A stretch of DNA of 64,000 bases. It comes from Bifidobacterium sp. (GTDB taxonomy: Bacteria; Actinomycetota; Actinomycetes; Actinomycetales; Bifidobacteriaceae). The position numbers were made by a program, and so were the translations under genes. The first letter of the stretch is position 1. Each line of letters starts with the position of its first letter. The stretch spans positions 846,452-910,451 of the forward strand of contig JAGGHK010000001.1 in NCBI GenBank assembly GCA_024104275.1, in the 5' to 3' direction. The notes under the pieces are model-generated. The model was not told where the DNA came from. It made no database searches and saw only the letters and a list, made by a program, of their open reading frames with translations. Positions 40,533 to 49,631 of this stretch are shown here, in pieces.

Positions 40533-40652
40533 AACACCAGAGAGATAATCGACACCTTTGTGAACGGTTTCGGTAGGTCGATTCCCAAGGATCAGATTGC
40601 CACAAGACATCCCGATATACGAAAACCAACCCAACCAACGCAAGCATAAAAC

Positions 40653-40700
40653 AGCGGAAACCGCGGAAATCTTTTTATCCGGATTTCAGCGGTTTCCGCT
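40653..40700. terminator. Terminator between helD and nrdR
   Basis: AGCGGAAACCGC (40653-40664) pairs with GCGGTTTCCGCT (40689-40700), with an additional inner GAAATC/GATTTC stem. On the minus strand it is followed by GTTTTATGC, so it best serves nrdR, but it lies between convergent genes and could act on both. Confidence 0.78.
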
Positions 40701-40730
40701 ATACGAGGGAATCCTGGTATCGTAAACGCA

Positions 40731-41195
40731 CTATTTGTCGGAAGCGGCCTTGTCACGTTTCAAATCATCGATGGCCTTCTGAAAATCGGCCAGCCCGTTG
40801 AAATTCTGATAGACGCTGGCAAAGCGCAGATATGCCACCTCATCGAGCTCTCGCAATGGTTTCAGGATTGCCTTGCCTATGTCTTCCGACTTCACCTGCG
40901 CCAGACCTTGGCTGCGCAGATCCTCTTCGACTTGTTGCCCCAGTTGCTTCAACGCATCCCCATCAATGGGTCTGCCCTGGCAGGCCTTGCGGACCCCGTT
41001 GATAACCTTCTGCCGATCGAACGGCTCCAGATTGCCCGAACAACGCTTGGTGACCAGAAGCATCGTCGTCTCCACCGTCGTGAACCTGCGGCCACACTCA
41101 GGGCATTCGCGTCTGCGTCGGATGGAATGACCATCCTCGCTGATACGCGTATCGACTACTTTAGTGTCATCATTCTGGCAAAAAGGACAATGCAT
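40731..41195 (-). CDS. nrdR: Transcriptional repressor NrdR
   Basis: The 154-aa protein has a zinc ribbon (Cys3, Cys6, Cys31 and Cys34 in CPFC...CPEC) followed by an ATP-cone domain (about 48-138: [29 protein letters not shown]...). It senses (d)ATP and represses ribonucleotide reductase genes. It lies downstream of the LysM gene, and the lexA-LysM-nrdR order is the one found in other actinobacteria. Confidence 0.95.
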   Translation of the reverse strand: MHCPFCQNDDTKVVDTRISEDGHSIRRRRECPECGRRFTTVETTMLLVTKRCSGNLEPFDRQKVINGVRKACQGRPIDGDALKQLGQQVEEDLRSQGLAQVKSEDIGKAILKPLRELDEVAYLRFASVYQNFNGLADFQKAIDDLKRDKAASDK

Positions 41196-41368
41196 ACTGT
41201 CACCATATCCAGAGGGCGGGAGAACGGTGTGTCGATATTTCAGTACGTTTCAACCTTATTGTCTACCGATGAGTAGGCATAACACCTCATTTAAAGTAGA
41301 CATATTCATAATTTCTAACCGTCTCCGCTCATCGACATCAGGAAGCGGACGCTGCCCGCTTGACAGGT

Positions 41369-41701
41369 TTACGCCTCTTCAGGCACCACGATCCTTTGGC
41401 CGGGCTGCAACTGAGCCGAATCCAACTGATTCAGATCCATGATTTCGGCGACCGTGTCGCCCACGTTCTTGTTTTTCGGCGTGATCTGCTGGGCATACGA
41501 CCACAACGTATCGCCCGGACGAACCGTATAACTCACTACATTGGTGTCACCGGTCGCCGAATTGGCGACATGCGGGGCCACTGCCTGCCATCCGAAAAAC
41601 ACGACGACGGCCAGCACAACCGCTGCAACAGCCCTGTTGCGAGCGATACGACGACGATTGGCGGCACTGCGAACTTTGGAACCACTGGCTTTTTCACTCA
41701 T
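41369..41701 (-). CDS. LysM-domain SOS division regulator (ChiZ/YneA-like)
   Basis: From the ATG at 41701 the 110-aa protein has a basic cytoplasmic start, one transmembrane helix (about 24-42) and an extracellular LysM domain (about 57-107, VSYTVRPGDTLWSYAQQI...LQPGQRIVVPE) that binds peptidoglycan. This architecture and the divergent position next to lexA match B. subtilis YneA and mycobacterial ChiZ (Rv2719c), known inhibitors of division during DNA damage. Two LexA boxes abut each other just upstream. The same role here is inferred. Confidence 0.82.
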   Translation of the reverse strand: MSEKASGSKVRSAANRRRIARNRAVAAVVLAVVVFFGWQAVAPHVANSATGDTNVVSYTVRPGDTLWSYAQQITPKNKNVGDTVAEIMDLNQLDSAQLQPGQRIVVPEEA

Positions 41702-41714
41702 CTTCTGCACTCCT

Positions 41715-41797
41715 TCGAACATCTGTACTAACGAACGTTTGTTCTATATTGGCACACATGTTCGAAAAAAGCAAGTCAGAATCGAACATCTGTTTGA
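41715..41797. promoter_or_regulatory. LexA (SOS) box array
   Basis: Three sites fit CGAAC-N4-GTTCG: TCGAACATCTGTACTA (41715-41730), ACGAACGTTTGTTCTA (41731-41746, directly abutting) and TCGAACATCTGTTTGA (41782-41797). A weaker half-site TCGAACATGT lies on the minus strand at 41755-41764. They sit between the LysM gene and lexA and should couple both to DNA damage. Confidence 0.82.
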
Positions 41798-41849
41798 TTT
41801 TTCTGCGAAACTGGGTTATGCTGTAAGTCAAACGCCGAAAGGAACTATC

Positions 41850-42575
41850 GTGAGCACCCTCCCACCTATCCATAACCCGCATGGCAACTTTGCCCAGGCC
41901 ACACCGAACCAACAGCTGACGGACCGGCAACGCAAAGTATTGGAAGCCGTTCGCATGCATGTTTCACGTTATGGCTTTGCACCTTCATTCCGCGAGATAG
42001 GCGAGGAAGCAGGGCTCAAAAGCCCTTCATCGGTCAAGCATCAGCTTGAGGTACTTGAAGATAAGGGCTATATCAGGATGAACGCCAACAAGGGGCGCGC
42101 CATCGAGTTGGTGGAAACCGAGTCCAATGTCGCCGAAGGCAGCCATACGTCCACCGTTCTTCCATTCAGCTCCGAGGACGAAACGGATGAGGCCATCGCC
42201 CAGTCGCACGATATTCCCCTGGTCGGCCGCATCGCCGCAGGCACACCCATCACCGCAGAACAGCACGTTGATGACGTGATGAGACTGCCGGAACGGCTCA
42301 CCGGCAACGGCAACCTTTTCATGCTCGAGGTTCACGGCGATTCGATGATCGATGCCGCCATTTGCGACGGCGATTTCGTGGTGGTACGCGAACAGGAGAC
42401 GGCCGAAAACGGCGACATCGTCGCAGCCTTGCTCGATGGCGAGGCCACGGTCAAGACCTTCCAGAAGGACCACGGCCATGTCTGGCTGATGCCGCATAAC
42501 CCGGCCTACTCCCCCATCGACGGCACCTATGCCAAGGTGATGGGCAAGGTCGTCACCGTCCTGCGCAAAATCTGA
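41850..42575 (+). CDS. lexA: LexA repressor
   Basis: The 241-aa protein has a winged helix domain (about 22-90, QLTDRQRKVLEAVRMHVSRYGFAPSFREIGEEAGL) and a self-cleavage domain: the Ala130-Gly131 scissile bond in GRIAAGTP, Ser165 in VHGDSMIDA and Lys202 in ATVKTFQ. RecA filaments trigger cleavage and the SOS response. The GTG at 41850 follows GAAAGGA; the open frame further upstream crosses the LexA boxes and is not translated. A strong hairpin follows at 42593. Confidence 0.95.
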   Translation: MSTLPPIHNPHGNFAQATPNQQLTDRQRKVLEAVRMHVSRYGFAPSFREIGEEAGLKSPSSVKHQLEVLEDKGYIRMNANKGRAIELVETESNVAEGSHTSTVLPFSSEDETDEAIAQSHDIPLVGRIAAGTPITAEQHVDDVMRLPERLTGNGNLFMLEVHGDSMIDAAICDGDFVVVREQETAENGDIVAALLDGEATVKTFQKDHGHVWLMPHNPAYSPIDGTYAKVMGKVVTVLRKI

Positions 42576-42592
42576 GTCGATACTCATTTCGA

Positions 42593-42634
42593 CAACATGC
42601 CGATATCGCAATACATCTGTATATCGGCATGTTG
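42593..42634 (+). terminator. Hairpin terminator of lexA
   Basis: CAACATGCCGATAT (42593-42606) and ATATCGGCATGTTG (42621-42634) form a perfect 14-bp stem, followed by TGTTTC. The T-tract is weak, but the position 18 nt after the lexA stop fits termination. Confidence 0.72.
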
Positions 42635-42778
42635 TGTTTCGGCAACCGTACATGGAAACCTACGAACATCCCATTCCATTCTCGAAATGACGCAGAATTC
42701 TATATTCTATATCGATACTCGACGGCAACAGCAAAACGTCGGCAAAACCAACCTCTTGCCTTTCACCGCCAACCTTTT

Positions 42779-43771
42779 TCAGCGATGGATTTCCTCGCTT
42801 TGGGCTCGGCTGAAGCCCTCCGGTTCCAGCTGGAAAGTGGTGTGTGGAATCGAGACCGAGAAATGCTCGGTCAGGCAAGTGTGCAGCTGATGCAGAATTT
42901 CGGCACCTTGATCCATCGTCAGGCCCGGCTCCACCACGACGTGGGCGGTAAGGATCGGCATGCCGGTCGCCACCGTGGAGGCATGCACATCGTGGACGTC
43001 GACAACATGGTCGACGCTTTTCATGTGCTTGCGCACCTCGTCCAGATCCAGACCTTCCGGCGTCTCCTCCAGCAACACCTTGACCGCGTTCTTCATCAGC
43101 ACAAACGCCCTCGGCACGATAAGCAGGGCGATAACCGCACCGGCCACTGCGTCGAAGCCGTGCCAGCCGGTGGTCATGATGACGATGGCCGAGACCACTA
43201 CGGTGAAGGAACCAAGGGCGTCGTTCATGGTCTCAAGGAAAGCGGCACGCATGTTCATGTTGTCCTTGTGCTGCCCGGAAAGCACGAACACGGAAATGAG
43301 GTTGAACACCAGCCCTAGAATGCCGAAGCCCAGCAGCATGCCGACGCTTTGCACTTCCTCACCAGAGACCCCGGCCAAGCGCAGAACCGCCTCGACCAGC
43401 GCGTAGACCCCGACCGCCATCAGGATCAAGGCACCAAGACCTGCGGTAATCGGCTCGAGCCGAGCCCAGCCCCATGTGCGTTCCTTGTTCGGCCGCCTGC
43501 GCATCAGCACCGCCGTAATCGTGGAGGCGGTGAGCACCGCGACATCCGTGAGCGTATGGGCACAATCGACCAGAAGCGCGAGCGATCCAGTGATGATGGC
43601 GCCAACGACTTCGACCACGAAAATCGTCAGGGTAAGCCCCAGCGTCACCATGAGCCTGGTCTGATGTTCCTTCGCCTTGTCTTGACCATCCGCCTGACCA
43701 TCCGCCTGGCCATCCGCAGATTGCGTCCTCACGCTTTTGTGCCCCTCAGCCCTTTGCCCTCGCGAAACCAT
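42779..43771 (-). CDS. Cation diffusion facilitator (CzcD/ZnT-type)
   Basis: The roughly 330-aa transporter has six transmembrane helices from about residue 43 (MVTLGLTLTIFVVEVVGAII). It shows the metal site DCAHTLTD in TM2 and ETMNDALGS in TM5, where Glu stands in the usual His position, and a C-terminal cytoplasmic domain with a His-rich VDHVVDVHDVHAS. Family members export Zn2+ or related ions by proton exchange. Start 43771 was chosen for AAGGAGAGG just upstream; the frame opens earlier at 43897. The cytoplasmic N-terminus contains a DGQA repeat. Confidence 0.85.
   Translation of the reverse strand: MVSRGQRAEGHKSVRTQSADGQADGQADGQDKAKEHQTRLMVTLGLTLTIFVVEVVGAIITGSLALLVDCAHTLTDVAVLTASTITAVLMRRRPNKERTWGWARLEPITAGLGALILMAVGVYALVEAVLRLAGVSGEEVQSVGMLLGFGILGLVFNLISVFVLSGQHKDNMNMRAAFLETMNDALGSFTVVVSAIVIMTTGWHGFDAVAGAVIALLIVPRAFVLMKNAVKVLLEETPEGLDLDEVRKHMKSVDHVVDVHDVHASTVATGMPILTAHVVVEPGLTMDQGAEILHQLHTCLTEHFSVSIPHTTFQLEPEGFSRAQSEEIHR
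43684..43719. repeat. Three tandem 12-nt repeats inside the CDF gene
   Basis: GACCATCCGCCT is repeated exactly twice (43684-43707) and a third time with three changes (43708-43719). It encodes three ADGQ units in the N-terminal cytoplasmic tail and could vary in copy number by slippage. Confidence 0.7.
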
Positions 43772-44071
43772 ATCCTCTCCTTGCCCTGCATTCATCGCCA
43801 TCAACGAAAACGGAACGTCCATCTCTCGCCTTCGCCGATTTGACGTAGGCTCTTCCGATGTCAAACGTTGCGTTACTGGTGACACTATACGCGTCAAAAC
43901 GTAAGCGGGAGTTGGGTTTTACGACTCAGAGCCGAAGAACAAACAGGTCGCACAATATTGTCCGTTTCGCTTTTCTTTGACACTAAAACCGACAATCTTT
44001 TTCATTGTCAACAATCGGCCTACACCGCTGCAACCGATACGACAAAACCCATTGATGCCAACGATTTTCCC
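43772..44071. other. Intergenic stretch, no gene seen
   Basis: Between the CDF start and the AEC transporter stop there is no convincing gene. The CDF frame is open to 43897 but lacks a better start. The long plus-strand frame that crosses this region (43958-45139) is the reverse reading of the AEC gene. Confidence 0.55.
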
Positions 44072-45007
44072 TTACTGCAACAACAGCATCGCGCAGCTCA
44101 AGGTGATGAAGGAAAGCACCGTGCTCAAGAATTGCGTCGAAGCCATCTCAGACTCATGGATACCGTAATCGATGGCGAGGTTCGTGGGCAGCGTGGCGGT
44201 GGGGATCGCCATGGTGATCACGACGATGCGCGTCAGCTCGCTGGGCATGCCGGTGGCCGCCATAAGCCCCCAAATAATGGCGGGATAAAGGATGTTCTTC
44301 AAGCCAACCGTCAGCCAGACCTGCGGACTGAAGGAGATCTTGCGGGTCACCAGCACGATACCGGTGGCGAACATCGCGACACCACCAGCCGTCTTGCCGA
44401 GCACCGTGAACGTGGGCTCGAGAACGCCAGGCATCGACCAGCCGCAAATCGAGAGGATGAAACCAAGGAATGCGGCAAGCACCAATGGCTTGGTGAGCCC
44501 TTTCACCAGCCTTTTGCCGCCGGAAATCTTCGGTCCGTCCTCTTTGTTCACGTCCACGGCGAGCGCTTCATAGACGAAGGGGACCAGAATCACGTTGATG
44601 ATAAGGCTGGCGATGCCGATGTCGATGGCGCTGATGGTCTCGTCAAAGAACAGCGGGAGCACCGCGGAACCGATGAACGGAATGGACGGATCAGCCACCG
44701 AAAGCGCACGCAGGGAAGAAAGGCCGCTTTCTTTTTTGACGATTTTCCAATAGATGAAATAAAGCAGGAAATAAGAGACGAGCATCGCGCCGAGCATCCA
44801 CAAAGCCAACGGGATGTCCTCGACGATCAGCTTGCGCTTGGTGGCCCAGATACCACCGAAAACGTGCATGGGCAGCGCGTAATTCATCACGAATTTGATG
44901 AGTCTGCTGCTGTCGGTGCTGTCGAAATCGCCACGTTTGGCGGAAAAGGCGCCGAGCAACATGGTGACCAGTATCGGCAACAATGCGAATATGACGGTTT
45001 TGAGCAT
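44072..45007 (-). CDS. AEC-family (auxin efflux carrier-like) transporter
   Basis: The 311-aa membrane protein has about ten helices in two five-helix bundles, beginning MLKTVIFALLPILVTMLLGAF, with the family pattern FVMNYALPMHVFGG in the first bundle and TMAIPTATLPTNLAIDYG in the second. Bacterial AEC proteins often carry malate, malonate or other small carboxylates. It lies downstream of ldh on the same strand, so a lactate or malate role is tempting, but a terminator separates them. Confidence 0.82.
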   Translation of the reverse strand: MLKTVIFALLPILVTMLLGAFSAKRGDFDSTDSSRLIKFVMNYALPMHVFGGIWATKRKLIVEDIPLALWMLGAMLVSYFLLYFIYWKIVKKESGLSSLRALSVADPSIPFIGSAVLPLFFDETISAIDIGIASLIINVILVPFVYEALAVDVNKEDGPKISGGKRLVKGLTKPLVLAAFLGFILSICGWSMPGVLEPTFTVLGKTAGGVAMFATGIVLVTRKISFSPQVWLTVGLKNILYPAIIWGLMAATGMPSELTRIVVITMAIPTATLPTNLAIDYGIHESEMASTQFLSTVLSFITLSCAMLLLQ

Positions 45008-45189
45008 TTTTCACTTCCATCTTGCCCACGTCCTATCCCCTTTGGCGTCAAGGCGAGCATCGTTGAATCGCGACATTTCAGGCTGACGTTCTTTTGCGTG
45101 GGTTATGGACACTATACACAACCAATCACTTCACGATAGTTCTTGTCTCAATGAACGGACGGCCAACGCGTCTGGTCCGACAACGACAA

Positions 45190-45224
45190 ATGCCGCCCCT
45201 GCTCCATAGAAGCAGAGACGGCAT
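45190..45224 (-). terminator. Terminator of ldh
   Basis: On the minus strand ATGCCG (45224-45219), a second paired segment CTGCT/AGCAG, and CGGCAT (45195-45190) make a stem with one internal loop, followed by TTGTCGTTGT. It lies 19 nt after the ldh stop. Confidence 0.7.
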
Positions 45225-45242
45225 ACGCGTAAGAGTGCGGGA

Positions 45243-46692
<1,450 letters not shown>

Positions 46693-48186
46693 TTAACCGA
46701 TAGCCTGATCCATCACCTGTGCGGCCAAACGAGAATCGACATCGGCCTGCAATGCAACGCCGTCGGCCCGATAATCCTCCTGCTCCACTTTTCCGTATTC
46801 GCGCACGCGCGAAAGCAGCGAACCGGCCTCGTCGGTATACGGCAGCAGCGCCTCGACATGGACTTGCGGCACGGGCAACGCCTTTTCCACAGTCTTGCAC
46901 AGGTCGTCCAGGCCGCTTTCATCCGCCGCGGAGACGATAAGGGCGTCAGGACGGATATTGTGCAGGCGATCAAGCGTTCCTTGATCGACCTGGTCGGCCT
47001 TGTTGAACGCGAGAATGCGCGGGATGTCGGAGACTCCATCGATGCCGACGAGCACGTCGTTGACCGCCTCGATCTGGGCGAACGGGTCGGTGGTGGAAGC
47101 GTCGACGACGTGCAGGATGACGTCGGCCTCACCGATTTCCTCGAGGGTGGACTTGAACGCCTCGACCAGCTGAGTGGGCAGGCGGCGCACAAAACCGACC
47201 GTATCGACGTAGGCATAGAGGCGTCCGTCGGCGGCTTTGGCGCGACGAACCGCGGTATCAAGGGTTGCAAACAAAGCGTTGCCGACCAGCTCGCCGGAAT
47301 TGGTCAGGCGGTTGACCAGCGAGGACTTGCCGGCGTTCGTATAGCCAACCACAGCCACCGTAGGCAGTCCGTAGCGATGGCGGGAGCCGCGCTTGACCGC
47401 ACGGGCCGGGGCCATGGCGCGTATCTGCTTTTTGAGGCGCGCGATGCGGGTGCGGATGACACGACGATCCATTTCGATCTGCGTCTCGCCCGGGCCACGC
47501 GAACCGATGCCGCCGTTGACACCCGCCGCTTGGCCTCCCGCCTGACGGGAGAGCGAACCACCCCAGCCACGCAAACGCGGAAGCATGTATTCCAACTGCG
47601 CCAGCTCCACCTGTGCCTTGCCCTCGCGGCTGGTGGCATGCTGGGCGAAGATGTCGAGAATGACGGCGGTGCGGTCGACCACCTTGACTTTGGTGGCGTC
47701 TTCGAGCGCACGACGTTGGCTGGGAGCCAGGTCGCCGTCGACGATGATGGTGTCGGCCTCACATTGGGCGACGATTCCGGCAATTTCCTTGGCTTTGCCT
47801 CGCCCGACGTACGTGGCGGCATCAGGCTTCAGACGATGCTGTAATACACCATCGCAGACGACGGCACCTGCCGTGTGCGCGAGGGCCGCAAGTTCACGCA
47901 AGGATTCTTCGGCCTGCTCGATGGTGGTGTCGACATTCGACCACACCCCCACCAAAACGACGCACTCAAGGCGGACCTTGCGGTATTCGACGTCGGTTTC
48001 GTCCTGCATTTCCCCCAGGCCGGTGACGTGCTTGAGCTCGTTGCGCGACTCGCGCTCGCTCCATTCCTCGGCCCCGGGAGCGCGACCATCGCTGCTCTCC
48101 TGCAAGATGTCAGACTTGCGCCCCAGCACCTCGTTCTGCTCGCGCTGCTCGCCTTGAACGTCCTTACGCCCGTCGTCAGTAACCAA
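46693..48186 (-). CDS. hflX: Ribosome-associated GTPase HflX
   Basis: The 497-aa protein has a variable acidic N-terminus (about 1-75), the HflX-specific domain (about 75-260: VLVGVWSNV..., TYVGRGKAKEIAG, DRTAVILDIFAQHATSREGKAQVELAQLEYMLPRLRG) and a GTPase domain with G1 GYTNAGKSS, G3 DTVGF and G4 NKAD. HflX splits stalled 70S ribosomes under stress. It is monocistronic in appearance, with a 94-nt gap to the next frame upstream. Confidence 0.94.
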   Translation of the reverse strand: MVTDDGRKDVQGEQREQNEVLGRKSDILQESSDGRAPGAEEWSERESRNELKHVTGLGEMQDETDVEYRKVRLECVVLVGVWSNVDTTIEQAEESLRELAALAHTAGAVVCDGVLQHRLKPDAATYVGRGKAKEIAGIVAQCEADTIIVDGDLAPSQRRALEDATKVKVVDRTAVILDIFAQHATSREGKAQVELAQLEYMLPRLRGWGGSLSRQAGGQAAGVNGGIGSRGPGETQIEMDRRVIRTRIARLKKQIRAMAPARAVKRGSRHRYGLPTVAVVGYTNAGKSSLVNRLTNSGELVGNALFATLDTAVRRAKAADGRLYAYVDTVGFVRRLPTQLVEAFKSTLEEIGEADVILHVVDASTTDPFAQIEAVNDVLVGIDGVSDIPRILAFNKADQVDQGTLDRLHNIRPDALIVSAADESGLDDLCKTVEKALPVPQVHVEALLPYTDEAGSLLSRVREYGKVEQEDYRADGVALQADVDSRLAAQVMDQAIG

Positions 48187-48281
48187 TAAGCCAACCTTCT
48201 CAGTAAATCATTATTCCGTATCTAAGATATATCAAGATTAGGTGACCTCCCACCTTTTCAAGCGAGAGGCTGAGTGTGCTG

Positions 48282-48449
48282 TTACGCGCGACTCGTCACA
48301 TGATGTTCCCACATCGACCAGCTCGCAAGAGCCAGACAGATGACGTCAGCCACCATCGCATCGACTTTCGCCGACAAGACGATGACCAGCACCATCAGGA
48401 ACTTCATAATCGAGTCGCTTCGCGGCTCTTCATCTTGATCTTGTGCCAT
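48282..48449 (-). CDS. Possible small membrane protein, 55 aa
   Basis: From the ATG at 48449 (MAQDQDEEPRSD) the frame gives an acidic start and one or two hydrophobic helices (IMKFLMVLVIVLSAKVDAMVADVICLALASW), preceded by AGGGAAG. It lies alone in the gap between hflX and the RsmC-like gene. Composition fits a real small membrane protein, but there is no family or operon support. Confidence 0.4.
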   Translation of the reverse strand: MAQDQDEEPRSDSIMKFLMVLVIVLSAKVDAMVADVICLALASWSMWEHHVTSRA

Positions 48450-48544
48450 AAGACACTTCCCTATAAATAAAGCCACGTTGAACGTGGCTGCGTCGCCACG
48501 ACTGTTGCCGCGCGGTCAATCCACTCTCGGCTGAGAGAGTTTCT

Positions 48545-48573
48545 CGACATGTCCGATTGTACCGGTTATAATG
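48545..48573 (+). promoter_or_regulatory. Strong promoter with long leader
   Basis: TCGACA (48545-48550), 17 nt, then a perfect TATAAT (48568-48573). Transcription would start near 48580, giving a leader of about 240 nt before the RsmC-like start at 48818, with a perfect hairpin at 48689-48720 inside. Confidence 0.6.
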
Positions 48574-48688
48574 GATACGTCGACTGAAGACGTGCTGACG
48601 TTCCTGACATGCAAGGCGGTGCGCAACGACTTTTTTAAGGAACGTGTTCTTTGGTTGAAGGGTGTTTCTTGATGCATCCTTCCTATAC

Positions 48689-48720
48689 GATGGCCTCTGG
48701 CTTACATGTCAGAGGCCATC
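48689..48720 (+). other. Perfect hairpin in the leader
   Basis: GATGGCCTCTG (48689-48699) and CAGAGGCCATC (48710-48720) form a perfect 11-bp stem with a 10-nt loop. No T-run follows on either strand, so it is not a standard terminator. It may shape the leader mRNA or end a small RNA. Confidence 0.5.
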
Positions 48721-48817
48721 TGCGTAATTCCTGCTGTTCCGGTCTGGGAATAATATTGATAGCCTGATCATCGACGTGTGGCTGAGGGCCGCGGCGAGAC
48801 AAATCGAATGGGACGAT

Positions 48818-49531
48818 ATGGGCGAGAACAAAGCCAAAGGAACACAGACAGCGCAAGCTAAACAGGCAAAGTTAAAACCAGCACAAACAACGCAAAAGTC
48901 AACACAATCGGAACAGTATTTTTCGGCGCAACCCACATCGCGCGATGTACGACGCAACCTGCACGTCACACTACGCGGGCACGAGGTGGACGTTGAGGTT
49001 TCCAACGGGGTGTTTTCGGGGCGTCGGCTGGATCCGGGAACTTCAGTTTTGCTGCGGCACGCGCCGGAAGTGCCGGAAAACGGGACGTTTCTCGACATCG
49101 GCTGCGGCTGGGGTCCGATTGCGCTGGCGATGGGAATGGAATCACCCAAAGCCGACATCTGGGCGCTTGACATCAACGAACGCGCGTTGGAACTGACCAA
49201 AGCCAATGCCGAAAAACTGGGGCTTGGCGAACGTATCCATGCGGTCAAAGCCGCAGACATACCAGAAGATTTGACCTTTGACTTGATCTGGTCGAACCCG
49301 CCGATTCGCGTGGGCAAAGATGAGCTGCATACGTTATTGATGGCTTGGCTTCCACGACTCAAGGCCGGCGGATACGCCTATCTTGTGGTGCAGAAAAATC
49401 TCGGCAGCGACTCACTGATCAAGTGGCTTTCTACGCAACTCAGCGATAATTTCACCGTTGCGAAATACGCAAGTTCGAAGGGGTATCGCGTCATCGAAAT
49501 CCATCGGTCAAACGAAGAAAACGCAAGGTAA
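48818..49531 (+). CDS. RsmC-like class I methyltransferase
   Basis: From the ATG at 48818 the roughly 237-aa protein has a Lys/Gln/Thr-rich start of about 35 residues, then an MTS/RsmC-type domain: YFSAQPTSRDVRRNLHVTLRG, the SAM motif FLDIGCGWGPIALAMG, ALDINERALELTKANAEKLGL, and the catalytic WSNPPIRVGK. Relatives methylate guanine N2 in 16S or 23S rRNA. It is half the length of E. coli RsmC, as is usual in Gram-positive bacteria. hrpA follows about 210 nt later. Confidence 0.85.
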   Translation: MGENKAKGTQTAQAKQAKLKPAQTTQKSTQSEQYFSAQPTSRDVRRNLHVTLRGHEVDVEVSNGVFSGRRLDPGTSVLLRHAPEVPENGTFLDIGCGWGPIALAMGMESPKADIWALDINERALELTKANAEKLGLGERIHAVKAADIPEDLTFDLIWSNPPIRVGKDELHTLLMAWLPRLKAGGYAYLVVQKNLGSDSLIKWLSTQLSDNFTVAKYASSKGYRVIEIHRSNEENAR

Positions 49532-49631
49532 ATCGCGCAATATAACAAAGAATCAAGAAACTACAACGAATCACCGCGGCCGACAAGGCATCGGGCGTAA
49601 GTATCGGACGTAAAAACGAACGAAAACATGT

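Noticed and set aside
41541-41849. 103-codon upstream extension of LexA
   Set aside because: It covers the LexA boxes and the LysM gene in antisense; LexA family length and the ribosome site fit the GTG at 41850.
43958-45139. 393-codon plus-strand frame opposite the AEC gene
   Set aside because: Antisense of a clear ten-helix membrane protein; the frame is charged and His/Gln-rich as expected for an antisense read.
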